Positions 7,736 through 15,236 of a stretch of 35,000 nt of DNA are shown here, piece by piece. Under the pieces are notes generated by a model. The model was not told where the DNA came from. It saw only the letters and a program-made list of their open reading frames with translations, and searched no databases. Position numbers and translations under genes: made by a program. The stretch's first letter is position 1; every line of letters begins with the position of its first letter. The DNA comes from BP-191 sp035940575 (GTDB lineage: Bacteria > Actinomycetota > Actinomycetes > BP-191), in the NCBI GenBank assembly GCA_035940575.1, contig DASZER010000051.1:1-35000 (forward strand), read 5' to 3'.

Positions 7736-9070
7736 CTAGCTCAGGATCGCGATGGCGGGGTCGTCGAACGTCTTGTCCGCGAACGACACGGCAATCTTCC
7801 CGTTGGGCAGGATCGCGACCGACGTGAAGTCCACGCGGTTCGACTTGCCGTCGACGAGCGACGTGACGTCGAGGCCGACCGTCGAGGACAGGTTGCCGTC
7901 GCCGACGTAGTAGATCCGCTCCAGGACCGGCACGCCCGAGCGCGTGTTGATGCGCATGACCATGTCCTGGAAGGTGCCGTCCTCCTTCTTCGTGTGCGAG
8001 GCGATGGCGGTGATGCCGAGCTTGCCGTGCGCCTTGAAGTCGTACGTCTCGGGGACGACGCCGCCGGGGAACGTGAAGACCTTCTCGACCCACTTGCGGC
8101 CGCCGTCCTTGGACATGCGGTAGATCATGTCGCCGCCGTCGTTGACGACCTCGTGCAGCCAGCCGCGCGAGTCGGTGTGCACCGGGCCGGTGAGCTCGAC
8201 CTCGTTCGGGAGGCGGAAGCAGGCCCAGGAGCCGTCGGACTTGAGGATCTGGGTGCCGCACTGCTGCGTGCGGTCGAACGACAGCGCGTACTGCGACAGC
8301 ATCGCGAGGCCGGTCTGCGCCTGCTCCTGCATGTAGTCGAGGTCGGGGTCGGGCTTGACCGGCAGGTAGCCGGTGACGGTGCCGTTGCGGACGACGTCGA
8401 GCTGGCGCTGGGTCGGCGTGAAGTACGTCAGGCCGTCGGTGCTCATGAGCACGAGGTGGCGGTTCGAGTTGGAGAGCAGCAGCGAGACCCACGGGACGGT
8501 GGTGCCGTTGATCGTGAACGGCCCCTTCGCCACGGCGAGCCACTCGCGGTCGTAGAACGGCTCGTGCAGCGGCGCCTCCTGGTAGTACCACTGCTTGTCC
8601 TTCTGGGAGTACAGGAAGGACTGGAGGCGGTCGCCGCTGTACGGGTCCCAACCGACCGCGACGATGTCGCCGCCGGGGGCCATGACGAGCGTGCCCTCGC
8701 CGCCCGCGATCTTGCGGGGGCCGGGGTTGGGCAGGCGCGACGTCGAGGGGGCCGCCGGGGCGACCTCCTGCCACGTCTTGCCGCCGTCGTCGGTGAACAG
8801 CGGGTACGTCCCGCCGAACTCCACCAGGCGGCCGTTGCGCATCGCGTGGAGGAGCACCTCGCAGCAGTTGCCACCGGCGCGGGTGACCCGCCACGGCTGC
8901 ACGGCGACGCGGCGGCCGCGCGCGTCGAAGACGGGGTAGCGCTTGATCTCCGTCTTCTCGTTGACCTTGGACGTCGTCGTCGGCAGCGCGCCGGGCGGCG
9001 CGGACATCGCGGACATCGCGAGGCCGGCGAGCGAGAACGCGGCGGCGGCGAGCAGGGGCGAGCGGCGCAC
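7736..9070 (-). CDS. secreted Asp-box (BNR-like) beta-propeller protein
   Basis: The 444-aa product starts at GTG (9070-9068) with an ideal GGAGGAAC ribosome-binding site. It has a signal peptide ending near APPGALP. Asp-box-like turns recur: FTDDGGKTWQ, LMSTDGLTYF and RMSKDGGRKW, typical of sialidase-type or photosynthesis-system-type propellers. Sialidase catalytic residues (Arg triad, FRIP motif) are not evident, so catalysis should not be assumed. Other notable parts are a CC pair (GGNCCEVLL) and two later cysteines (QQCGTQ, WACFRL). It is probably an extracellular binding or structural propeller. It is convergent with the MFS gene and divergent from the kinase at 9217. Confidence 0.78.
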   Translation of the reverse strand: MRRSPLLAAAAFSLAGLAMSAMSAPPGALPTTTSKVNEKTEIKRYPVFDARGRRVAVQPWRVTRAGGNCCEVLLHAMRNGRLVEFGGTYPLFTDDGGKTWQEVAPAAPSTSRLPNPGPRKIAGGEGTLVMAPGGDIVAVGWDPYSGDRLQSFLYSQKDKQWYYQEAPLHEPFYDREWLAVAKGPFTINGTTVPWVSLLLSNSNRHLVLMSTDGLTYFTPTQRQLDVVRNGTVTGYLPVKPDPDLDYMQEQAQTGLAMLSQYALSFDRTQQCGTQILKSDGSWACFRLPNEVELTGPVHTDSRGWLHEVVNDGGDMIYRMSKDGGRKWVEKVFTFPGGVVPETYDFKAHGKLGITAIASHTKKEDGTFQDMVMRINTRSGVPVLERIYYVGDGNLSSTVGLDVTSLVDGKSNRVDFTSVAILPNGKIAVSFADKTFDDPAIAILS

Positions 9071-9203
9071 GGTGTTCCTCCGGAACGAGGGGTCGTCTGA
9101 TGCGACTCTTCGCCAGCGCAACGCGCGCTCCTGCCATCGGTGACGCGACTCGGACGAACCGTGACATTCCGAACTCCGGCCTCGCGAGGGCCCCGTAGCG
9201 GCC

Positions 9204-9209
9204 GATACT
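9204..9209 (+). promoter_or_regulatory. -10 element GATACT for the 9217 kinase
   Basis: GATACT lies 7 nt before the ATG at 9217. This supports that ATG over the in-frame GTG at 9211, which would begin only 1 nt after the element. Confidence 0.45.
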
Positions 9210-9216
9210 CGTGATC

Positions 9217-11256
9217 ATGGGCCGCAGTTCCCCCGGCACGGCGGGCCGCCAGGGCGGGCTGCTGCTCGTCGCGGCGGGCCTGTTCACGCTCGTGAACAAC
9301 TACCTGCCCGGCAGCGAGCTGCTCGACGTCGCGCTGCTCAACGCCGTCGGCGCGATCGCCGTCGTGGCGGGCGCGATCGCCTACGTCCTCCCCTGGCAGC
9401 GCTGGCACCCGACGACCTCGCTCGTCCTCGCCGCGCTCGGGTTCTCGCTCATCGCGGTCTCGAACCGCTACGGCGGCGTCAGCGCGTTCTCCTACGCCGT
9501 CTACTTCGTCGTCGTGTTCGTGTGGGTGGGCATCGCGCACCCGCCGAGGACCTCGTGGTTCCTGGCGCCGGTCGCGGCGTTCGCGTACGTCCTGCCGCTT
9601 CTCCTGAGCCCCGACCCGCCGCCGAACGCCGTCTCCTCCGTCACGGTCGCGATCCCCGTCTGCGTGCTGGTGGGCGAGACGATCGCGCGGACCGTGCGCC
9701 GCCAGGCCCTCGCCCAGCGGGCGCTCGCCGAGCGCGCCGACCTCGTCGAGAGCCTCGCGACCGTCGTCGGCGAGCTCAACGCCGACCTCGACGCCGACGC
9801 CGTGCTCGGCCGCATCTCGCACTCGGCGCGCGCGCTGCTGCGCGCCAGCGCGGCGGGCTTCGTCATGTCCGACGGCGAGACCGCCCGCATCGTCGCCGTG
9901 GACGGCGTGGCCGGCTCGCTCGTCGGCATCTCCTGGCCGCTCGAGGGCTCGTCCACCGGCGAGGTCGTGCGCACCCGGGAGCCGATGATCCTCACGGACA
10001 TGGAGCGCTACCCGTACCTCATGGACCTGCTGCGCGCCGAGGTGCCCGGGCTGCACACGCTCCTGGTGATCCCGAGCGTCGGGCACGGGCGGGTGCACGG
10101 CGCGCTGTACACGCTGTTCGCCGAGCCCGGCCGCGTGCTCACCGCCGACGAGGTGGACGTCGCCACGCTGCTCGCCAGCCACGCGGGGGCCGCCGTGGCG
10201 AACGCCGCCACGCACGCCGAGGTCGTACGCACCCGCGACCACGAGCAGGCCGTCATCGACGGCATGGCCGACGGCATGGCCGTGGTCGGCCCCGACGGCA
10301 CCGTCGTCGGGTGGAACGCCGCCGCCGCCGAGCTCACCGGCCGCCCAGCCACGGAGGTGGTCGGCGGGCCGCTGCCGTTCCCCGTAGGGCCGCCGCGCAC
10401 GCCGGTGGACCACCACCTGCCCGACGGCCGCTGGATCGAGGTGCTGTCCTCGCCGCTCGGCGACACCGGCGAGACCGTCGTCGGCTTCCGCGACGTCAGC
10501 AAGGCGAAGGCGCTGGACGAGGCCAAGGACCTGTTCCTCGCCACGACGTCGCACGAGCTGCGCACGCCGATCACCGTCATCAAGGGCTACGTCGCGATCC
10601 TCCAGCGCAACTGGGAGAAGCTCTCCGAGGCCGACCGCGCCACCGCGCTCGCCTCCGTCGCCGCGCGCACCGACTCCCTCGTCGCCCTCGTCAACCACCT
10701 GCTGCTCGGCGCCCGCGCCGGCGCGGCGCGCTACTCGATGGAGATGGCGGCGTTCGACCTGGAGCCGGCCGTGCGGGCGGCGGCGGACGGCTTCCGCACC
10801 GTCTCCGACCGCCACGACGTCGTCGTGGACGTCGCGCCGGGCCTGCCGCCCGTCTGCGGCGACGCGTCGTCGGTCGACCCGCTCGTCGGGCAGCTCGTGG
10901 AGAACGCCATCAAGTACTCCCCCGGAGGCGGCGAGGTCCGCGTCGAGGTGCGCGCCGGCGACGGCTACGCCACCGTCGACGTCCTCGACCGCGGCGTCGG
11001 CATCCCCGAGGGTGCCGAGGAGCAGCTCTGGACGCGCTTCTACCAGGCGGGCAACGGCGACCGCCGCGAGTACGCCGGCATGGGCCTCGGGCTGCACATC
11101 GTCCGCCAGCTCGTCGAGGCGCAGGGCGGCGCCGTCCACGCCCGCAACCGCGACGGCGGCGGCGCGCGCATCGGCTTCACGCTGCCGTACGCCCCCGTCG
11201 TCCCCTCGGCGCGCGCGAGCGACGAGGTCTCGCCGAAGCGGGCGCGTACGGCCTAG
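9217..11256 (+). CDS. membrane histidine kinase: TM, GAF, PAS, HisKA, HATPase
   Basis: The 679-aa protein has about six hydrophobic segments in the first 160 residues. A helical linker leads to a GAF domain (about 190-335, 'ATVVGELNADLDADAVLGRI' start), a short PAS domain (about 345-435, 'VVGPDGTVVGWNAAAAELTG'), HisKA with phosphoacceptor His446 (TTSHELRTPITV) and a HATPase with LVENAIKYSPGG, DRGVGIP and GMGLGLHIV. All kinase boxes are present. No response regulator lies next to it, so its partner is elsewhere. It is immediately followed by two tiny secreted Cys-rich peptide genes, the first of which has its own promoter overlapping the kinase stop. Confidence 0.92.
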   Translation: MGRSSPGTAGRQGGLLLVAAGLFTLVNNYLPGSELLDVALLNAVGAIAVVAGAIAYVLPWQRWHPTTSLVLAALGFSLIAVSNRYGGVSAFSYAVYFVVVFVWVGIAHPPRTSWFLAPVAAFAYVLPLLLSPDPPPNAVSSVTVAIPVCVLVGETIARTVRRQALAQRALAERADLVESLATVVGELNADLDADAVLGRISHSARALLRASAAGFVMSDGETARIVAVDGVAGSLVGISWPLEGSSTGEVVRTREPMILTDMERYPYLMDLLRAEVPGLHTLLVIPSVGHGRVHGALYTLFAEPGRVLTADEVDVATLLASHAGAAVANAATHAEVVRTRDHEQAVIDGMADGMAVVGPDGTVVGWNAAAAELTGRPATEVVGGPLPFPVGPPRTPVDHHLPDGRWIEVLSSPLGDTGETVVGFRDVSKAKALDEAKDLFLATTSHELRTPITVIKGYVAILQRNWEKLSEADRATALASVAARTDSLVALVNHLLLGARAGAARYSMEMAAFDLEPAVRAAADGFRTVSDRHDVVVDVAPGLPPVCGDASSVDPLVGQLVENAIKYSPGGGEVRVEVRAGDGYATVDVLDRGVGIPEGAEEQLWTRFYQAGNGDRREYAGMGLGLHIVRQLVEAQGGAVHARNRDGGGARIGFTLPYAPVVPSARASDEVSPKRARTA

Positions 11257-11275
11257 TAGGGCTTGGCCTACTAGG
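11252..11275. promoter_or_regulatory. 8-bp inverted repeat over the kinase stop and the next promoter
   Basis: CCTAGTAG and CTACTAGG form perfect arms around GGCTTGGC. The left arm contains the kinase stop codon and the right arm overlaps the TAGGGT -10 element of the peptide gene at 11286. It could be an operator that gates this promoter. The left 16 nt recur identically at 1233-1248. Confidence 0.45.
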
Positions 11276-11277
11276 GT
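11272..11277 (+). promoter_or_regulatory. -10 element TAGGGT for the 11286 peptide gene
   Basis: TAGGGT lies 8 nt before the ATG and there is no ribosome-binding site, consistent with leaderless transcription. Confidence 0.5.
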
Positions 11278-11285
11278 GCGGGGCC

Positions 11286-11486
11286 ATGAGACCCCTCACC
11301 CTCCTCGCCGTGTCCGCCCTCCTGCTGCTCCCCGGTGCCGCCTTCGCGGAGGAGTGCACCGACGGCGTCAACGTCTGCCCCACCGCGACCTACTGCGAGG
11401 GCGCCGTCGACGTCTGCCCGATGGCCGACCCCGACGCCTGCCACGGCTACGTGGACGTCTGCCTCGACTTCGTAGGCCCCCGATGA
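11286..11486 (+). CDS. Cys-rich secreted peptide with VxVC repeats
   Basis: The 66-aa product has a classical signal peptide (MRPLTLLAVSALLLLPGAAFA). A mature peptide of about 45 residues holds six cysteines. Three of them sit in repeated V-N/D-V-C units (GVNVCP, AVDVCPM, YVDVCLD). The mature part is acidic, with a DPDAC segment. Six cysteines in 45 exported residues suggest a disulfide-locked mini-protein or metal-binding peptide, and no known family is recognised. The stop overlaps the next start (ATGA), so the two peptides are co-translated. Confidence 0.75.
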   Translation: MRPLTLLAVSALLLLPGAAFAEECTDGVNVCPTATYCEGAVDVCPMADPDACHGYVDVCLDFVGPR

Positions 11487-11656
11487 GGGCCCGCCTGCTC
11501 GCGGCCGCGCTCGTCGCCGCGGCGCTGACGCCCCTGGCACCGGCCGGCGCCGACGGGCCCGCCTGCGCGCTGCCCTGCCTCGACGCGATCGAGGGGATCG
11601 ACTGCATGCCGTCGTTCCAGCTCGTCTGCAAGGTCCGCGACCTGATCGTCCCCTGA
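11483..11656 (+). CDS. second small Cys-containing secreted peptide
   Basis: The 57-aa product has a signal peptide (about residues 1-24, cleavage near PAGADG). Its mature chain of about 33 residues has four cysteines (PACALPC, GIDCMPS, LVCKV). The ATG overlaps the preceding stop by 4 nt, so the gene is translationally coupled to the VxVC peptide. The two may act together. No homology between their mature parts is obvious beyond cysteine content. A strong terminator follows. Confidence 0.72.
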   Translation: MRARLLAAALVAAALTPLAPAGADGPACALPCLDAIEGIDCMPSFQLVCKVRDLIVP

Positions 11657-11661
11657 CACGA

Positions 11662-11693
11662 CGAGGCCGCCGGGTACGTCCCCGGCGGCCTCG
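11662..11693 (+). terminator. strong hairpin between convergent transcription units
   Basis: A 13-bp perfect stem (CGAGGCCGCCGGG at 11662-11674 with 11681-11693) closes a 6-nt TACGTC loop just after the peptide stop. It is symmetric enough to serve pspA from the other strand as well. Confidence 0.78.
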
Positions 11694-11715
11694 GTCGTCG
11701 TACGTGCGGTACGTG

Positions 11716-12534
11716 CTAGGTCGTGCTCTTGCGCGCCCGCGCGGGCTTCTCGGCCGGAGCCTGCGCCTCGGCGGGAGCCTCGGCCGGGGCCGCGGTCGCC
11801 GCCGCGGCGGGCTGCAGTCCCATGGACGCGCGGATCGCCTCTAGGCGCTGCGAGCCCTCCATGTCGAGGGCCGAGTGCTGCACCTCGAGCATCCGCGCCT
11901 CGACCGAGGACTCGCCGAGCTCGGCCGAGCCCATCGCCTTGGCGTAGCGCGCCTCGATCTTCTCCGAGACCTGCTCCAGCGACGGGACGTCGCCGGGGAC
12001 GGCGAGCTGCGAGACCGACTTGAGCGCGTCGTTCATGCGCTCCTGCATCTTCGCCTGGTCGAGCTGGTTGAGCAGGCGGGTCCGCTGCGCGAGCCGCTGC
12101 TGGAGGAGCATCGCGTTCTGCTGGACCGCCGCCTTGGCCTTCTCCGACGCGCTGAGGGCCTGGTCGTGCATCTCCTTGAGGTCCTCGGCGGCCTGCTCGG
12201 CGGCGACGAGCTGCGTCGCGAACGACTGCGCGGCCGACTCGTACTGCGACGCCTTCGCGGCGTCGCCCGCGGCCCGCGCCTGCTCGGCGAGGACGAGCGC
12301 CTGGCGCGCCGACGCCTGGAGCTTCTCGACGGAGTCCATCTGCTTCTCGAGCTTCATCTCGAGCTGGTGGCGGTTGCCGAGGACGGCTGCCGCCTGCTGC
12401 GAGAGCAGCTCGTGCTGGCGCTTCGCCTCGGTGATCGCCTGCTCGATCTGGACCTTCGGGTCGGCCCGCTCGTCGAGCTTTCCCGACAGCGCGGCGACCA
12501 TGTAAGCCCAGCCCCGCCTGATGAGTTCGAACAC
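11716..12534 (-). CDS. pspA: PspA/IM30 family membrane-stress protein
   Basis: The 272-aa protein matches PspA/IM30 over its length. The amphipathic N-terminal helix (FELIRRGWAYMVAALSGKLD) is followed by 'DPKVQIEQAITEAKRQH' and continuous coiled coil to about residue 235. An Ala/Pro/Glu-rich tail ends in a basic RARKSTT. PspA oligomers bind stressed inner membranes and block proton leakage. The GTG start has AGGAGAGG just upstream. It is the last of three same-strand genes (stop-to-start gaps of 5 and 9 nt), placing PspA with a membrane coiled-coil protein and a VWA/substrate-binding protein. Confidence 0.94.
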   Translation of the reverse strand: MFELIRRGWAYMVAALSGKLDERADPKVQIEQAITEAKRQHELLSQQAAAVLGNRHQLEMKLEKQMDSVEKLQASARQALVLAEQARAAGDAAKASQYESAAQSFATQLVAAEQAAEDLKEMHDQALSASEKAKAAVQQNAMLLQQRLAQRTRLLNQLDQAKMQERMNDALKSVSQLAVPGDVPSLEQVSEKIEARYAKAMGSAELGESSVEARMLEVQHSALDMEGSQRLEAIRASMGLQPAAAATAAPAEAPAEAQAPAEKPARARKSTT

Positions 12535-12543
12535 GTGCCTCTC

Positions 12544-13380
12544 CTAGTCGGTCGCCCGCCGCCGGACACCCGGCTCGGTTCCTGCCTGCGGGACGCTACC
12601 CGGTGCCGCCTCCGGGAGCGGAGCCAGCCCCTCGATCGTCCGGGTCGTCACGCCCTCGGTCTCCACCAGGCCGGCGCGCAAACCCTCCAGCTCCTGGGCC
12701 AGCTCGTCGACCTGCGTCTCGCCGCCGCTCGTGCCCGAGGACGTCGCCAGGGCCACGACCTCCGCGAGCCGCGCGACGAGCCCCTCGATCGCCAGCGCGC
12801 CCGCCTCGAGCTTGGCCAGCAGCGTCGTCAACGTCACCGCGAGCCGCTGGTAGGTCTCGAGCTGGGCCTGCACGGACTTGACCGAGCGCTCCCGCTCGGT
12901 CCGCACGCCGGGGTCGTTGATGAGGTTGTGCTCCTGCATGAGCCGATCGCGCTCGAACTGCAGCCTGCGCGGGTCGATCCGCGCGATGGCGAGGCGTACG
13001 GCCGACGCCTGGCCCGCGAGGCGCTGCAGGGTCGCGATCGACTCCTCGGTCTGCATCCCGAACGTCTGCACGCGGTCCGCGATCGGGCCGTCCGACGCGG
13101 AGTACGCGATGTCGTGGAACTGGTCGACCGCCTCCTCCGCGCGGTTCAGCCACGCCGCCTCGGGGGTGCGGGTGATGACCGGCAGCCGCTTCTCGCGCCG
13201 CCGCGCCGCGCGGCGCTGCCCCCTGTTGGTCAGCGCGCCGGAGACGACCTTGACCCCGAGCACCGCGGCCCCGATCGCCACCGCCGCGGGCGGGAAGATC
13301 CCGACGGCGAACGCCATGCCGCCCGCCAGGCCGCCGACGACGTACGACCAGGGGTCGCGGACTTCGTCGGAGAGGCTCAT
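12544..13380 (-). CDS. membrane-anchored coiled-coil protein of the PspA operon
   Basis: The 278-aa protein has one or two hydrophobic helices at residues about 13-48 (SYVVGGLAGGMAFAVGIF onward) and a basic stop-transfer (NRGQRRAARRREKR). The rest is a long helical, probably coiled-coil, region (about 65-255) and a polar tail. No domain is recognised with certainty. TelA/toxic-anion-resistance proteins have a comparable helical look and neighbourhood, but I see no diagnostic match. Location between the VWA protein and PspA suggests a structural or adaptor role at the membrane. Confidence 0.75.
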   Translation of the reverse strand: MSLSDEVRDPWSYVVGGLAGGMAFAVGIFPPAAVAIGAAVLGVKVVSGALTNRGQRRAARRREKRLPVITRTPEAAWLNRAEEAVDQFHDIAYSASDGPIADRVQTFGMQTEESIATLQRLAGQASAVRLAIARIDPRRLQFERDRLMQEHNLINDPGVRTERERSVKSVQAQLETYQRLAVTLTTLLAKLEAGALAIEGLVARLAEVVALATSSGTSGGETQVDELAQELEGLRAGLVETEGVTTRTIEGLAPLPEAAPGSVPQAGTEPGVRRRATD

Positions 13381-13385
13381 CGCGG

Positions 13386-15227
13386 TCAGAAGTTCGAGAT
13401 GACGGCCGTGAAGACCTTGTCGATGGAGTCCGGGTCGGAGGCGTCGTACGCCGCGCCGCGCGACGCCAGCGCGATGGCGCGCAGCGTCGGCAGGTCGGCG
13501 TTGTCGCCGTACGCGATCGTGAACACCCGCACGGCCACCGACTCGTCCTCGGCCTGGAGCTGCTGCAGCAGGCTCTGGACGTTCGTGTCCGCGGGGTACT
13601 CGTTCTTGCCGTCGGTGAGGAACACCACGGCGTTGATGCGCGTGGGGTCGAACGACGACCGCACGAACCGCACCGACTCGCGCACGCTGGCGTAGAGCGC
13701 CGTGCCGCCGACCGGGGTCAGCGAGCCGATCCGCGAGCGGAGCGACTGGAGGTTCTGGCTCACCGGCGCGATCGGGACGAGCTCCAGCCAGGGCGTGGAG
13801 CGGCCCGGCTGCGGCGTCGAGAAGATCCACAGGCCGACCTCGTCGTCCGGCGCGTACTGCTCCAGCGCGCGGATGGCCGCCTTCTTCGCGAGCTCCAGCT
13901 TGGTCTGCCCCGCCTTCGGGACGTCCTCGCCCATCGAGCCCGACACGTCGATGACCTCGAGGACGCGGGCGCGCTTGCGCAGCGACCCCCACGACCTCTG
14001 CACGAGGTCGAGCACGGCGGGCGCGGGCGGGGAGAGCACGAGCTTCGGCTGGTCGGGCAGCATGCCGTTCGCCCGGTTGATCTTGTCCCCGCCCTTGCCG
14101 TGGAAGTCGCGGAACGCCGCGTCGACGAACCGCACCTGCTGCCCGGGGAGCTGCAGGTAGTTGAGGAAGTCCTCCGCCGCCGCGCGCTTCTCGTCGCTCA
14201 CCCAGGACGCGCGCAGGATCACGAACGGGTTGTCCGAGTAGAGGGTGCCCTCCTTCGGGTAGATCGCGGCGAGCGGCACGGCCGGCTTCGGGTGCTTGCC
14301 GAGGGTCGAGGGGTCGCCGGTCGGGTTGCCCTCGTTGTAGTCCCAGACGCTCTTCTCCTCGATCGTCGCCGCGGAGATGTACGACAGGCCCTGGCCGCGG
14401 TCGTCGGCGGCCTGGAGGTTCGACAGGAACGTCAGCGTCGTGTCGCCGTAGTGCACGACCGCCTGCTCGACGCCCTTCACGTACGCGTGCGTCTTGGGGT
14501 CGTTGACCTGGCCGGCCGTGAGGTCGCTGGAGACGCCGGTGGCCGCGAAGTACGCGCCGATGGTGGCGTTGAGGCCGGAGGTCGAGAAGTTCGGGTTGGT
14601 CTTGCCGAGCCGGAACGCGCCCCACTCGGGGTGCCCGAACCTCCCCCACCCCGCAGGGTCGCGGGTCAGCGCGAGGAGGTCGCCCCAGCCGAGGGCCTTG
14701 TTGGGCCAGCCGAGGGCCTCGGCCATCGGCTTCGGCATCGCGATGACCAGCGGCGTGCGCGCGATGCTCGGCAGGTCTCCGGGCTTGTCGCCGGGCACGA
14801 GGTCGGGCTTGTCCTGCGCGGCCGTGCGCTGGCGCAGCAGGACCGCCCACGACGACGAGGCGGGGCTCCACACATCGGGGTTCGGGCCGCCGTCGACCTC
14901 GGGGTCCCAGCCCTTGGCGAGGGCGTCCATGCCGCCGCCGGAGGCCTTGGAGAACACGTTCGCCTGGACGCAGTGGCCGGCCGCCTTGCGGTCGGTCCTG
15001 TTGTAGGCGGCCGCGATGTCGCGCATGAGCGCGGCCTTCTCGCTGGACGCCGCGACGTTGACGACGGTGCACTCCGTGCGGATCGCGTCGCCGCCCTCGG
15101 GACGGTCCTCGCCGTCGGAGGAGGAGCCCCCGACCCGCGACCGCACGACGGCGATCAGGATGATGCCGACGACGACCGCGATGACCAACGGCGCCCGGCT
15201 GCGTGACTGCGGCACGGCACGAACCAT
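13386..15227 (-). CDS. substrate-binding and VWA domain membrane protein
   Basis: The 613-aa protein has one N-terminal TM helix (APLVIAVVVGIILIAVV), then a periplasmic-binding-type domain (about 60-400, e.g. GWDPEVDGGPNPDVWSPASS). A C-terminal von Willebrand A domain (about 415-613) has a complete MIDAS: DVSGSMG at about residue 427, a GGTALY threonine and FLTDGKNE. It would face outward and bind a ligand with the first domain while the VWA coordinates a metal and a protein partner. It heads the pspA operon. It is divergent from the AAA+ gene, with only 9 bp between the two ATG codons. No ribosome-binding site fits, so it is probably leaderless. Confidence 0.9.
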   Translation of the reverse strand: MVRAVPQSRSRAPLVIAVVVGIILIAVVRSRVGGSSSDGEDRPEGGDAIRTECTVVNVAASSEKAALMRDIAAAYNRTDRKAAGHCVQANVFSKASGGGMDALAKGWDPEVDGGPNPDVWSPASSSWAVLLRQRTAAQDKPDLVPGDKPGDLPSIARTPLVIAMPKPMAEALGWPNKALGWGDLLALTRDPAGWGRFGHPEWGAFRLGKTNPNFSTSGLNATIGAYFAATGVSSDLTAGQVNDPKTHAYVKGVEQAVVHYGDTTLTFLSNLQAADDRGQGLSYISAATIEEKSVWDYNEGNPTGDPSTLGKHPKPAVPLAAIYPKEGTLYSDNPFVILRASWVSDEKRAAAEDFLNYLQLPGQQVRFVDAAFRDFHGKGGDKINRANGMLPDQPKLVLSPPAPAVLDLVQRSWGSLRKRARVLEVIDVSGSMGEDVPKAGQTKLELAKKAAIRALEQYAPDDEVGLWIFSTPQPGRSTPWLELVPIAPVSQNLQSLRSRIGSLTPVGGTALYASVRESVRFVRSSFDPTRINAVVFLTDGKNEYPADTNVQSLLQQLQAEDESVAVRVFTIAYGDNADLPTLRAIALASRGAAYDASDPDSIDKVFTAVISNF

Positions 15228-15230
15228 ACT
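15225..15230 (+). promoter_or_regulatory. -10-like CATACT for the AAA+ gene inside the opposite start codon
   Basis: CATACT lies 6 nt before the ATG at 15237 and overlaps the ATG of the divergent VWA gene (15227-15225). The two promoters must overlap, so the two operons are likely mutually exclusive or co-regulated. Confidence 0.4.
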
Positions 15231-15236
15231 TGCCGG

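Noticed and set aside
7736..9070. Active sialidase
   Set aside because: Asp-boxes are present, but the catalytic FRIP motif and arginine triad of sialidases are not evident.
12544..13380. TelA toxic-anion-resistance protein
   Set aside because: General helical character and neighbourhood are similar, but no diagnostic sequence is seen and an N-terminal membrane segment is present.
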